Source: Bacteroidales bacterium
Lineage (GTDB): Bacteria > Bacteroidota > Bacteroidia > Bacteroidales > Lentimicrobiaceae
Assembly (NCBI GenBank): GCA_022837485.1
Contig: JALHHH010000040.1
Span: 1 to 33,610 of the forward strand
Direction: 5' to 3'
Length of the DNA stretch: 33,610 nucleotides
Shown here: piece by piece, positions 7,946-17,104 of the stretch
Layout of the letters: each line of letters begins with the position of its first letter
Position numbering within the stretch: position 1 is the first letter of the stretch
Program-made: the position numbers and the translations under genes
The notes under the pieces: model-generated
Told to the model about the DNA's origin: nothing
What the model saw: the letters and a program-made list of their open reading frames with translations, nothing else
Databases searched by the model: none

Positions 7946-9175
7946 ATGGCAGGTATCAAATATTTATTCAAGCATTCCTTTAACGGAGAGCAATTAAAAA
8001 ACAATCAGTTACGTAAATTAAACCTTAAACAGCAGATTGTACGGGAGCTTTATCAGCATTCCAACCTGTCGATACACAATTTATCGAAAACCATCCACAT
8101 GAGTACGCCCACCATTACCAGGGCACTGGAGGAGCTGATGCAGGAAGGGCTGGTAAATGAAATCGGAATAGGTGAATCCACGGGAGGAAGGCGACCCAGC
8201 ATTTACGGGCTTAACCCCTTGTCGCGTTTTGTAATCGGGATTGACCTGGAGCGGTATTTTATCCGCATGGGAGTATTCAATTTCGCCAACGAACCGGTTT
8301 CAGAGATTCACGAACTAAATACCGGGCTTGAAACGCAAAACGACATCATTGGTTTTATTGCCGAGAAAGTTTCGGAACTGATGGCAGCATACTCTATTGA
8401 TACCAGCAGCATCCTTGGAATAGGCATTTCACTTCCGGGACTAATCGATATGAGATCCGGGCTTTCCTATACCTACCTGAACACCGGCAAGCCGGTTGCA
8501 AGCATGCTGAGCGAGCTAACCGGACTCCCTGTATTTGTGGAGCACGACACCAGGGCTATGGCATGGGGCGAGAAATCGTTCGGACTTGCCCGCGACCTGA
8601 AGAATGTACTTTGTCTGAACATTGGCTCAGGAATTGGCCTCAGTACCATTCTGGATGGAAAAATTTACATGGGACATTCGGGATATGCCGGTGAGTTCGG
8701 ACATATACAAATTGAACCTAACGGACATCTCTGCCATTGCGGAAAGATTGGTTGCATTGAAACCGTTGCATCGGGTAAGGTGATGCTTACAAAAGCCCGA
8801 AAAGATATTACAGAAGGAGCCATTACCCTGATTCGCAGTGTTATCGGCAACGATGTAGCCCGACTGAACATTCGCACCATCCTGAATGCTGCACGCGAAG
8901 GCGATCAGTATGCCATCGATCTCCTGGCCCGCACCGGCGAAGCACTGGGGAAAGGACTTGCCACCCTGATTCACCTATTCAATCCCGAACTGATCATCAT
9001 TGGTGGAGAGATGTCGAAAGCTGCCGATTACCTTATTGCACCCATCGAAAGCAATCTGAATATATACTCCATCGCCAGAATTCGGCGCGACGCATCCATT
9101 GTAGCTTCAGAGCTTGGCGACAATGCACGACTTATGGGAACGGTTGCCCTTGTTATGAGCAAGATTTTTGCCTGA
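7946..9175 (+). CDS. ROK-family transcriptional regulator (NagC/XylR type)
   Basis: A 409-residue repressor-type ROK protein. Residues about 22-75 form a winged helix-turn-helix (LSKTIHMSTPTITRALEELM) followed by a wing containing TGGRRPS. Residues 95-409 form the ROK sugar-kinase-like domain with GIGISLPG, EHDTRAMAWGE (Asp201 at the kinase catalytic position), NIGSGIG and the zinc site GEFGH...CHCGKIGCIE (His253, Cys263, Cys265, Cys270). Such proteins bind a sugar or sugar phosphate and release DNA. It lies 57 bases upstream of a symporter and the N-acetylhexosamine genes, so it most likely senses GlcNAc, GalNAc or a phosphate of them and controls this cluster. Because Asp201 is kept, residual kinase activity cannot be excluded. 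Effector identity is inferred. Confidence 0.9.
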   Translation: MAGIKYLFKHSFNGEQLKNNQLRKLNLKQQIVRELYQHSNLSIHNLSKTIHMSTPTITRALEELMQEGLVNEIGIGESTGGRRPSIYGLNPLSRFVIGIDLERYFIRMGVFNFANEPVSEIHELNTGLETQNDIIGFIAEKVSELMAAYSIDTSSILGIGISLPGLIDMRSGLSYTYLNTGKPVASMLSELTGLPVFVEHDTRAMAWGEKSFGLARDLKNVLCLNIGSGIGLSTILDGKIYMGHSGYAGEFGHIQIEPNGHLCHCGKIGCIETVASGKVMLTKARKDITEGAITLIRSVIGNDVARLNIRTILNAAREGDQYAIDLLARTGEALGKGLATLIHLFNPELIIIGGEMSKAADYLIAPIESNLNIYSIARIRRDASIVASELGDNARLMGTVALVMSKIFA

Positions 9176-9232
9176 ACATTTGACTGATTTGTGTAAATCG
9201 TTTCCAACCTGCAACGTTTAATTCACAAAACC

Positions 9233-11074
9233 ATGATTCTTCAATCGATTGACTGGATAATTATTGTCGTTTTCTTTCTTATCCTGTTAACCATCGGCTA
9301 TCTGGCATCGAAAAATGCCGACCGGAGTGCTGCCGATTTCTTCGTATCGGGTCGCAGCATGCCCTGGTGGCTTCTCGGTGTATCAATGGTTGCCACAACC
9401 TTTTCCTGCGATACGCCCAACCTGGTAACCGATATGGTGCGTCAGAACGGGGTAGCTGCCAACTGGATGTGGTGGGCTTTTTTACTCACCGGTATGCTTA
9501 CCGTCTTCGTTTATGCCAAGCTCTGGAACCGATCCAAAGCCATGACCGACCTCGAATTTTATGAAATACGCTACAGTGGAAAAACAGCTGCATTTCTAAG
9601 AGGTTTCAGAGCCATCTATCTGGGATTTTTCTTTAACGTTATGGTTATTGCAAGCGTTTCGCTGGCATTTATTAAAATTGCTGCCGTAATGCTCGGACTA
9701 TCTCCTGCAACTGCCCTGATTATTGCCGCAGTTGTTGTCGTGTTTTACAGTGGACTTGGCGGGCTTAAATCCATACTATATACGGACCTGTTTCAATTCT
9801 CCGTAGCAATGATCGGTGCTGTAGGTGCTGCTTACTATGTAACCAAATCGCCGGATATCGGAGGCCTTTCGGCCTTATTCAGCCATCCGGGGGTTAGCAG
9901 CAAACTCAGCCTCATCCCCTCGTTTCGGGAAACCGACGTATTTCTCAGCATTCTAATTATACCTCTTGCGGTTCAGTGGTGGGCTGCCTGGTATCCGGGA
10001 GCTGAGCCGGGAGGCGGCGGTTACGTTGCCCAGCGCATGCTTTCCGCCAAATCGGAACGACATGCCATGGGGGCTACCCTTCTTTTTAACTTCTTTCATT
10101 ATGCCCTCCGCCCCTGGCCCTGGATTATCGTTGGTCTCGCCTCCATTATTATTTTCCCCGATATCGCATCGCTAAGAAGTGCCTTTCCAAACGTCCCAAC
10201 CCAATACATACAAAACGACTTCGCATACCCTGCAATGCTATCTCTGTTTCTGCCGGCCGGATTCCTGGGACTGGTAGTTGCATCGCTGATCGCAGCATTT
10301 ATGTCGACCGTTGCCTCACAGCTCAACTGGGGCTCTTCCTATATCGTAAACGATTTTTATGGTCGGTTTATCAATAAAGAAGCTTCTGAAAAACAAAAAG
10401 TCGGAGTCGGACGACTGGCAACGGTTGCCCTTATGTTCTTCTCGGTGATACTCGCCCTGGTGCTTGAAAATGCACTTCAGGCATTCCAGTATATGCTTAT
10501 GATCGGAGCCGGAACCGGACTCATATACATCCTTCGCTGGTTCTGGTGGCGGATAAACGCATTCACGGAACTTTCAGCCATGATTGCTGCCGCAGCGTTT
10601 TCATTAACGTTTATCATCATCGAGAACTTTGTACTGATAAAGGGCGGCGATGGCATGGTTACGCTTGGCGGACTTCAGTTTACGTTTGTCGTATGGAACA
10701 TCATCAAATTCGTGGGCGTTGTTGCCCTTACCACAGCCGTATGGGTGATAGTCACCCTTCTGACTCCACCTTCATCCGATCATACCCTGCGTACCTTTTA
10801 TAAACGCATTCGTCCGGGCGGACCCGGCTGGAAAGCCGTAGTTGAAAAGGCTGCCACAGAAGGTATTGACCTTAAAAAAGACGACGATCTTCGCTGGGAC
10901 GTACCCACCGGAATAGTATGCATGCTGCTTGGCTGTGTGGCAGTGTACAGTATCCTTTTTTCAACCGGTTATTTCCTTTATGGAAAAACACTACCGGCAA
11001 CTTTATTGCTGACAAGCGGCTTCATTTCATCCCTGCTGCTGTCGCGAACATGGAAAAAACTAAGAACGAGATAG
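9233..11074 (+). CDS. SSS-family sodium:solute symporter
   Basis: A 613-residue inner-membrane transporter of the sodium/solute symporter (SLC5) family. Features are the N-terminal helix and GYLASKNADRSAADFFVSGRSMPWW, a standard SSS opening, FFNVMVIAS, YSGLGGLKSILYTDLFQF (the conserved SSS signature around helix 5), QWWAAWYPGAEPGGGG, SLIAAFMSTVASQLNWGSSY, and about 13-15 hydrophobic helices, ending in a soluble segment and two more helices (about 550-605). The family moves sugars, nucleosides or carboxylates with Na+. Placed between a ROK regulator and HexNAc-processing genes, it probably imports GlcNAc, GalNAc or a small oligosaccharide. The next gene starts 9 bases after its stop. Substrate is inferred from context only. 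Confidence 0.88.
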   Translation: MILQSIDWIIIVVFFLILLTIGYLASKNADRSAADFFVSGRSMPWWLLGVSMVATTFSCDTPNLVTDMVRQNGVAANWMWWAFLLTGMLTVFVYAKLWNRSKAMTDLEFYEIRYSGKTAAFLRGFRAIYLGFFFNVMVIASVSLAFIKIAAVMLGLSPATALIIAAVVVVFYSGLGGLKSILYTDLFQFSVAMIGAVGAAYYVTKSPDIGGLSALFSHPGVSSKLSLIPSFRETDVFLSILIIPLAVQWWAAWYPGAEPGGGGYVAQRMLSAKSERHAMGATLLFNFFHYALRPWPWIIVGLASIIIFPDIASLRSAFPNVPTQYIQNDFAYPAMLSLFLPAGFLGLVVASLIAAFMSTVASQLNWGSSYIVNDFYGRFINKEASEKQKVGVGRLATVALMFFSVILALVLENALQAFQYMLMIGAGTGLIYILRWFWWRINAFTELSAMIAAAAFSLTFIIIENFVLIKGGDGMVTLGGLQFTFVVWNIIKFVGVVALTTAVWVIVTLLTPPSSDHTLRTFYKRIRPGGPGWKAVVEKAATEGIDLKKDDDLRWDVPTGIVCMLLGCVAVYSILFSTGYFLYGKTLPATLLLTSGFISSLLLSRTWKKLRTR

Positions 11075-11083
11075 AATTTATTC

Positions 11084-11998
11084 ATGCTTATGAAACCAAC
11101 ACTTGTTATTCTGGCTGCCGGTATGGGCAGCCGCTACGGAGGCCTGAAACAGATTGACCCGGTTGGCCCCTCGGGGGAAACCATTCTTGATTATTCTGTT
11201 TACGATGCCATCAGAGCAGGATTCGGGAAGGTAGTCTTTATTATTCGTAAGGATATCGAAGCTGATTTCAAAGAGGCTTTTGCCGAAAAGCTTTCAAGAT
11301 ACATAGAGGTTGACTGGGTTTTTCAGGAGCTTGAATACTTGCCCACCGGCTATACCACACCTGCCGGCCGCACCAAGCCATGGGGAACCGGTCATGCAGT
11401 AATGATGACTGCCCGGAAAGTACATGAGCCCTTTGCAGTTATTAATGCCGACGATTTTTATGGTTTCAATGCTTTTGATACCCTTGCCGGTTTCTTTTCC
11501 GCTCAACAGTCGGAAGGCAAAGCCGACTATGCGATGGTTGGATATAAACTCAGCAATACACTTTCGGAATTTGGAAGCGTTTCCAGAGGTATATGCGAAA
11601 CCGGTGGCGACAACTGGCTCAAAAGCGTTACCGAACGAACTAAAATTCAGCGCACGGGAGGCAAAATCGTGGATATGCGTTCCGATGGTTCTCTGCTTCC
11701 GCTGGAAGAAGATGTTCCCGTTTCAATGAATTTCTGGGGATTCACCCCTTCGGTATTCGAGCATATAGAAAAAGAGTTTAAGCTCTTCCTGGATGCCGAG
11801 CGGGAAAATCTGAAATCCGAGTTTTACATCCCCAGCCTGGTCGATAATCTGATAAATTCAGGGCGGGCTCAGGTGAAGGTTCTCCGGACATCCGCACTAT
11901 GGTTTGGAATTACTTATAAAGAAGACAAACCCTTGGTTGTAAACAAAATAGGGGAAATGATCCGCCGCGGTGAGTACCCGGAAACACTATGGAAATAA
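11084..11998 (+). CDS. Sugar-1-phosphate nucleotidyltransferase (probable HexNAc-1-P uridylyltransferase)
   Basis: A 304-residue GT-A-fold NDP-sugar pyrophosphorylase. Seen: LAAGMGSRYGGLKQ (10-23), the nucleotide-binding P-loop-like motif of the family; PWGTGHAV (99-106); NADDFYG (121-127), whose Asp residues would bind the metal; and VPVSMNFWGF. There is no C-terminal left-handed beta-helix, so it is not a GlmU-type bifunctional enzyme. The gene overlaps the following NahK-like kinase by 10 bases, so its substrate is most likely the kinase product, GlcNAc-1-P or GalNAc-1-P, giving UDP-HexNAc. The family is sure; sugar and nucleotide preference are inferred. An alternative start is the ATG at 11090. 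Confidence 0.8.
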   Translation: MLMKPTLVILAAGMGSRYGGLKQIDPVGPSGETILDYSVYDAIRAGFGKVVFIIRKDIEADFKEAFAEKLSRYIEVDWVFQELEYLPTGYTTPAGRTKPWGTGHAVMMTARKVHEPFAVINADDFYGFNAFDTLAGFFSAQQSEGKADYAMVGYKLSNTLSEFGSVSRGICETGGDNWLKSVTERTKIQRTGGKIVDMRSDGSLLPLEEDVPVSMNFWGFTPSVFEHIEKEFKLFLDAERENLKSEFYIPSLVDNLINSGRAQVKVLRTSALWFGITYKEDKPLVVNKIGEMIRRGEYPETLWK

Positions 11999-13113
11999 AC
12001 CCGCTTGCTATGGGTGCAGATTTAACCGATATCATTTCCTGTTTTGATTGCGAACCTGTCGGGTACCGATTCCTCCCATTAACGGTAGGACACATCAATC
12101 AGACCTACCGCGTTAACAGCCCGGAGAAACCCTTATACATCCTTCAGCAGATCAACCATAAGATCTTCCGGGATATAGAAGGACTCATGAATAACACGGA
12201 GATGGTGCTGAAAGCCCTTTCGGGGACGATGCGTTATATCAACGACGGTTTAAAGGTACAGCAATTGGTAAAAACCAGGGATGCAAAACTCTATCACTGC
12301 GACGATTCGGGCAATTACTGGCGCTTATTTTCCTATATTGAAGGTGGAAAAACCATTGAAACGGTGCGGAAGAATAACATTGCATACGAGGGAGGCCGTG
12401 CGTTCGGTTTATTTCTTGACGGTGTTTCATCCATCAAACCTTCCAGCCTCGCCATTACTATTCCGGACTTCCACTCCATGCTTAAGCGCTATTCCGCTTT
12501 TCTGGAAGCCCTGAGTACCGATGCGGTCGGGCGCTCTTCCGAGGTTCAGAAAGAAATTGCCCTCATAAAAAGCCGATACGATCGCATGCAATACATACCC
12601 AACCTTCTGAACACGGGAGGCATCCCCGAAAGGGTGGTACATAACGACACGAAATTCAATAACCTTATTTTTTCTGAAAATGGCAAAGCCATCGCCGTTA
12701 CCGATCTGGACACGGTTATGCCTGGTTCGGCTCTCTTCGATTTCGGGGATGCCATACGCACTGCCGCCAATACTGCCCGGGAGGATGAACCCAACCTGCA
12801 AAAGGTCGGATTCGACATCGCTATCTTTGAAGCCTTTGCTGCCGGATACATCGAAAGCGCTGAGCATCTGCTTGTGGACGAGGAAATTCAGTTATTCCCT
12901 GAAGCTGCCATGTTAATCACTTACACGCAGGGAATGCGCTTCCTCTCCGATTTTTTAAACGGCGATACCTACTATCGTGTCCGGTATCCGCGGCACAACC
13001 TGGTAAGAGCTAACGTTCATCTTCAGCTTTTCAGGGAAATGGAAAAACAGATGCCGGCAATGCGCAAGGCCATTGGCCGTATCCTGAGCAGACTGAACAT
13101 TGAAAAATCGTAA
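11989..13113 (+). CDS. nahK: N-acetylhexosamine 1-kinase (NahK-like), aminoglycoside-phosphotransferase fold
   Basis: A 374-residue APH-fold kinase resembling NahK (LnpB) of Bifidobacterium longum across its length, as far as I recall that sequence: GHINQTYRV (34-42), PLYILQQIN (48-56), the catalytic-loop motif VVHNDTKFNN (217-226; Asp220 as catalytic base), DLDTVMPGSALFDFGDAIR (239-257) with the metal-binding Asp, and GMRFLSDFLNGDTYY near the end. NahK phosphorylates GlcNAc or GalNAc at C1. This gene overlaps the nucleotidyltransferase by 10 bases and is followed after 12 bases by a GH20 hexosaminidase, which supports the substrate class. Together they would turn free HexNAc into UDP-HexNAc without the NagA/NagB route. 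Anomeric 1-kinase activity is inferred from homology. Confidence 0.85.
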   Translation: MEINPLAMGADLTDIISCFDCEPVGYRFLPLTVGHINQTYRVNSPEKPLYILQQINHKIFRDIEGLMNNTEMVLKALSGTMRYINDGLKVQQLVKTRDAKLYHCDDSGNYWRLFSYIEGGKTIETVRKNNIAYEGGRAFGLFLDGVSSIKPSSLAITIPDFHSMLKRYSAFLEALSTDAVGRSSEVQKEIALIKSRYDRMQYIPNLLNTGGIPERVVHNDTKFNNLIFSENGKAIAVTDLDTVMPGSALFDFGDAIRTAANTAREDEPNLQKVGFDIAIFEAFAAGYIESAEHLLVDEEIQLFPEAAMLITYTQGMRFLSDFLNGDTYYRVRYPRHNLVRANVHLQLFREMEKQMPAMRKAIGRILSRLNIEKS

Positions 13114-13125
13114 ATAATAACGACT

Positions 13126-15471
13126 ATGAATATGAAAATATTTAACACCTGTCTGACTGTCTGCCTGTTGCTTATTGTAACTGCAACGACGGGTCAGAAG
13201 CGGTCGCAAGAAATTGCAATAATACCTCAACCGGTTTCGGTTACGCCACTTAAAGGAAGCTTCCGTATCACACCTTCCGTGGTAATACGAATTTCATCCG
13301 GATCAAAGGAGCTCGGCAAGCTTGCCGATTGGTTCAACGAAAGCCTTAAAATATATGAAATCAACTCCTTAAAAGTAATTACCGGAACCATTACAGAAGC
13401 ATCAAACACCATCGACCTGATAGTAGATGAGCAATTTGAGCTGCCATCCGGAGAAGGTTATCTGCTTGAAGCAGGGATAAATTCTATCCGTATCACATCG
13501 CCTACACCGAAAGGAGTTTTTTACGGACTTCAGTCGCTTCTGCAACTTATGCCGGAACCTCCGGCAAAGAAACGTTGCGGAAAACAGTCGGTGCGAATCC
13601 CTGCATGCTCAATTACGGATTACCCCAGATTCCCCTACCGGGGCATGCATCTGGATGTGGGCAGACATATTTTTCCTACAGAGTTCATCAAAAAGTACAT
13701 CGACCTGATGGCTGCATACAAGATCAACACCTTTCACTGGCATCTGACCGAGGACCAGGGATGGAGGCTTGAGATCAAAAAGTATCCCCTGCTTACGGAA
13801 GTTGGTGCCTGGAGAAGCAGCTCGCCCGTTGGCCGGAGCCAGTCGGACGACAACCAGCGATATGGCGGTTTTTATACGCAGGAGGAGGCTCGCGATATCG
13901 TTGCATATGCTGCTGCCCGATACGTAAACGTAATACCTGAGATTGAAATGCCGGGACATTCGCTTGCCGCTCTTGCAGCCTATCCGCACCTGAGTTGTAC
14001 CGGAGGGCCGCACGAGGTGTGGACCCGCTGGGGGGTAAACGAAAACATCTTTTGCGCAGGAAACGATGAAGCGTTTGCATTCCTCGAAAACGTGCTGCTG
14101 GAAGTGCTGGATATCTTCCCTTCAAAGTACATCCATATCGGTGGAGATGAGGCTCCCAAAGAGCGCTGGAATGCCTGCGAAAAGTGTCAGAAACGCATCA
14201 GGGAAAACGGACTGAAGGATTCACACGAGTTGCAAAGTTACTTTATCAAACGCATCGAGAAGTTCCTCAACGGTCACGGCCGACAGATCATAGGCTGGGA
14301 TGAAATTCTGGAAGGCGGCCTTGCTCCCGGAGCAACGGTGATGTCGTGGCAGGGAATGGAAGGCGGCATAGAGGCAGCCCGACAGGGACACGATGTAATT
14401 ATGTCGCCCGGAAGCCATTGCTATCTTAATTTCTACCAGGGAGACCCTGCCGTGGAACCCCTTGCATTCGGAGGATTCAATACACTAAAAAATACCTACA
14501 GCTTTAACCCGGTGCCGGAAGAGCTTAACGAAAATGAGGCAAAACACATCATAGGCGTACAGGCAAACGTATGGACCGAATACATAAAAACTCCTGAACA
14601 CATTGAATACATGGCATATCCGCGTGCTATCGCCCTGGCTGAGGTTAATTGGTCGCCAGCCGAAAGCCGGGACTGGAACCATTTCATCCGGAGGTTTAAC
14701 AGTAATATGAAAACACTGGATCGTAAGAAAGTAAACTACAGTCTGAGTGCCTTTAACGTTGAAATTACCACATTTCGGGAGGAAAAGACCGGTAATCTGA
14801 TGGCCCGGTTGAAATCGGATCTGGACGATGTAGTAATACGGTATGTCTTAGTAATAAATGGAGTCACCGGCAAAGAAAAGAAATACAGATCCCCATTTGA
14901 AATCAAAGGGTCTACGCTGGTTAAAGCCTGGATCAATATTGACAAGGACGGGAAACGCAGGGTAACCGAACGCTTCATCTCGGTTAACGATGCTACCGGA
15001 TTAACACCGGTTATGAACACTCTCTACAGCCATAATTATGCTGCCAACGGACCATCAACGCTGACCGACGGACTCCGGGGCGATCCTTCGGCCTTCCGCA
15101 AAGACTGGCTCGGATTTCTGGGCGACGATGCCGATTTTACGATCGATCTAGGAAAACCAACCCTTATCCAAAGCATCAATGCCGGATTCCTTCACGAACC
15201 GGGCAGCTGGATTCATCTGCCCACCGACGTTGAAATCGAGGTATCGGATGACGGTTATTCCTTTAGACCGGCCAATGGCAGCAAACCAGCCATTATTACA
15301 CCAAGGGCTGCAAAAACCGTGGACTACCACATCATTGAAATCAATGAAAATGCGCGGTTTATACGCGTGAGGGGTATCAACCGCAAAACAATCCCCGAAG
15401 GAAAGCCGGGAGCCGGCTATAAAGCCTGGTTATTTATTGACGAGGTTCAGGTAAATCCGGACATTAAATAA
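13126..15471 (+). CDS. GH20 beta-N-acetylhexosaminidase with C-terminal F5/8 type C domain
   Basis: A 781-residue exported exo-hexosaminidase that removes terminal beta-GlcNAc/GalNAc. Order: signal peptide (1-23), GH20b domain (about 30-165), GH20 TIM barrel (165-520) with YRGMHLDVGRH, FHWHLTEDQGWRLEIK, PEIEMPGHS and the catalytic pair in HIGGDEAP (Asp341, Glu342), a small beta domain, and a discoidin/F5/8-type carbohydrate-binding domain (about 655-778). The Asp-Glu pair implies substrate-assisted catalysis. There is no lipobox and no T9SS domain, so it is probably periplasmic. It is the last gene of the HexNAc operon, 12 bases after nahK, and is closed by a strong terminator. It would supply the sugar that the kinase and nucleotidyltransferase use; whether the glycan is chitin, mucin, N-glycan or muropeptide is not visible. 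Confidence 0.95.
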   Translation: MNMKIFNTCLTVCLLLIVTATTGQKRSQEIAIIPQPVSVTPLKGSFRITPSVVIRISSGSKELGKLADWFNESLKIYEINSLKVITGTITEASNTIDLIVDEQFELPSGEGYLLEAGINSIRITSPTPKGVFYGLQSLLQLMPEPPAKKRCGKQSVRIPACSITDYPRFPYRGMHLDVGRHIFPTEFIKKYIDLMAAYKINTFHWHLTEDQGWRLEIKKYPLLTEVGAWRSSSPVGRSQSDDNQRYGGFYTQEEARDIVAYAAARYVNVIPEIEMPGHSLAALAAYPHLSCTGGPHEVWTRWGVNENIFCAGNDEAFAFLENVLLEVLDIFPSKYIHIGGDEAPKERWNACEKCQKRIRENGLKDSHELQSYFIKRIEKFLNGHGRQIIGWDEILEGGLAPGATVMSWQGMEGGIEAARQGHDVIMSPGSHCYLNFYQGDPAVEPLAFGGFNTLKNTYSFNPVPEELNENEAKHIIGVQANVWTEYIKTPEHIEYMAYPRAIALAEVNWSPAESRDWNHFIRRFNSNMKTLDRKKVNYSLSAFNVEITTFREEKTGNLMARLKSDLDDVVIRYVLVINGVTGKEKKYRSPFEIKGSTLVKAWINIDKDGKRRVTERFISVNDATGLTPVMNTLYSHNYAANGPSTLTDGLRGDPSAFRKDWLGFLGDDADFTIDLGKPTLIQSINAGFLHEPGSWIHLPTDVEIEVSDDGYSFRPANGSKPAIITPRAAKTVDYHIIEINENARFIRVRGINRKTIPEGKPGAGYKAWLFIDEVQVNPDIK

Positions 15472-15486
15472 AACGGTGTAGCACAG

Positions 15487-15521
15487 ACAACCCTGCAACC
15501 ATTTGCCGGGTTGTTTTTTTT
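15487..15521 (+). terminator. Strong rho-independent terminator after the HexNAc operon
   Basis: ACAACCC (15487-15493) pairs with GGGTTGT (15508-15514); inside, GCAA (15495-15498) pairs with TTGC (15503-15506) around loop CCAT. The T run continues to 15521. It lies 15 bases after the hexosaminidase stop. Confidence 0.88.
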
Positions 15522-15573
15522 CGGGTGAATGTATTCGGGAATAACCACGAATCCAACACACACCAGCAGGATA

Positions 15574-16743
15574 TTAAAGCACTATAAACCGGCCTGTCTG
15601 CACACCCTCGGCACCAGAAATCCGAAAAAGGTAAAATCCCGGAGCCAAATTGCCGGTTTCAAGCGAATACTCTCCGGTGCCCGGTTCAAGAAAGAACTCA
15701 CCGATGATTGTGCCATTCAAACCAATAATATCCGCTTTTCGCACTGTACCGGATTTGCCGGCTGAAAGCCTGAGAATTCCATTAGCAACAGGATTTTCAA
15801 TTATTCGTACCGGATTTAAAGGCTTTTCAACCATTCCGTGAGGCACTGCACGTGAAAAGCGGCCGACAAACTCCCATATCACTTCGCTTGCACTGATGTC
15901 GCGGTTGGTGGCACCAAGACCTGAAACATCAACGGCACCCGGCCAGGTGTGCCCGCCATTTACCACTTTATAGAGCCGGACCTCCGAATTTCCTGCGCAG
16001 TCAGTCCAGTCGTACTGTTCAACCCATGAGTTGTCGGGATGATCGTCGTGCAAAACAAAGGAAGGCGTTCCCTTCTGGCAGGAGTCGAATCCTTTCCATA
16101 AATCTAAAACAGCACTTACCGAATGCATTGCATTATTGCCATCGTAAGGAACAATTACATCGGCTGTACCATGTATATGTACAACCGGCATTGAAACTGC
16201 TGGCATGCAAGACTGTGCTGATAAAAAAGTCATAGTTCCAGCCACAGATCCGATTGCTGCGAAACGTTCACCGGCCTCACATGCAAGACGATAGCTCATA
16301 AATCCGCCGTTTGACATTCCACAAGCATATACCCGCGAAGGGTCAATCCAGGCCTTTTTTATGAGCGTATCTATGAGGGTCGTGAGAAAACCCGTATCAT
16401 CGGCCGTGGAACCTCCCATTATGCCTGCATTCCAGGAAGCATTTATGCCTTCAGGATAAGCCACAACAAACCTGTTTTCCTCAGCAACCTGATTAAAACC
16501 CGTGTAAAGCATAACGGAATTCGCACTCTGCGTGTAACCGTGCAGCACAATCATCAATGGAAGCTTTTCATCCGGAAGCTGATTCTGCGGCCGATATAGT
16601 ATGTAATTTCGCTGTATACCGCCGTGTACAAAACCACCGTTTACTTGTGCAACAAGCAATTCAGATACAGTCAGGATAATAAAAAGAACTGCAAGGCACT
16701 TGCTGCTGAAATCGATTTGCACTAAATTAAAATTCTTATGCAT
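15574..16743 (-). CDS. Secreted PHB-depolymerase/feruloyl-esterase-family esterase with T9SS sorting domain
   Basis: A 389-residue exported alpha/beta hydrolase of the PHB depolymerase/LpqC (COG3509, CE1-like) group. Order: long signal peptide (1-33), oxyanion region LMIVLHGYTQ (63-72), nucleophile elbow CGMSNGG (Ser144), Asp195 in HGTADVIVPY, His265 in NGGHTWPG, then a T9SS type A C-terminal domain (about 310-389; ENPVANGILRLS ... GFYLFRISG ... GRFIVL). The catalytic triad is complete. It should be secreted to the surface and cleave ester bonds, more likely acetyl or feruloyl groups on polysaccharide than bacterial polyester. It converges on the HexNAc operon with about 50 bases after the terminator, so the two are separate transcription units. 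Substrate unknown. Confidence 0.88.
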   Translation of the reverse strand: MHKNFNLVQIDFSSKCLAVLFIILTVSELLVAQVNGGFVHGGIQRNYILYRPQNQLPDEKLPLMIVLHGYTQSANSVMLYTGFNQVAEENRFVVAYPEGINASWNAGIMGGSTADDTGFLTTLIDTLIKKAWIDPSRVYACGMSNGGFMSYRLACEAGERFAAIGSVAGTMTFLSAQSCMPAVSMPVVHIHGTADVIVPYDGNNAMHSVSAVLDLWKGFDSCQKGTPSFVLHDDHPDNSWVEQYDWTDCAGNSEVRLYKVVNGGHTWPGAVDVSGLGATNRDISASEVIWEFVGRFSRAVPHGMVEKPLNPVRIIENPVANGILRLSAGKSGTVRKADIIGLNGTIIGEFFLEPGTGEYSLETGNLAPGFYLFRISGAEGVQTGRFIVL

Positions 16744-17104
16744 AAATGGTTGAGTGATGCCAAACGCCAGGTTTTCCTGATGGTAAAAATAACTCTATTC
16801 CTTGGAATGATTAAAAATGATTCAATAAAACCAAACCGCACGATAAAAATGGAGAATAATAACTTCAAACCTTACCCGGGAGATGCTTTTGATGAATTTT
16901 CCGTAAATCGGATATCGTATACATTCCAGATTATTATTCAAATATTATCAGCTCTGATGCTGCATTTTGCCTCCTGGTCTATCGTTCACCGGTTCCACAC
17001 TTTTCCAGGCACCGGGATTTGTGGGTGAGTCACATTGAATAGTAGTAATCAGCATACGAAGAAAGTTGTAAAAAACGTCTGCCGGCAGGGAAACCTGCGC
17101 TGAC
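16744..17104. other. Gene-free stretch with a small hairpin
   Basis: No gene supported. Open frames here lack homology or export signals. A short hairpin GCAGG-GAAA-CCTGC lies around 17084-17097. The end of the stretch runs into the degraded surface-protein remnant, and parts of it (for example a frame reading GSTLFQAPGFVGES around 16995-17036) may belong to the same decayed gene. Confidence 0.4.

Noticed and set aside
12427..12867. Minus-strand 146-codon frame inside nahK
   Set aside because: Antisense to a conserved kinase; a by-product of codon usage.
16738..17028. 96-codon plus-strand frame starting at the esterase 5' end
   Set aside because: No homology; it overlaps the divergent esterase start and lies in a decayed region.
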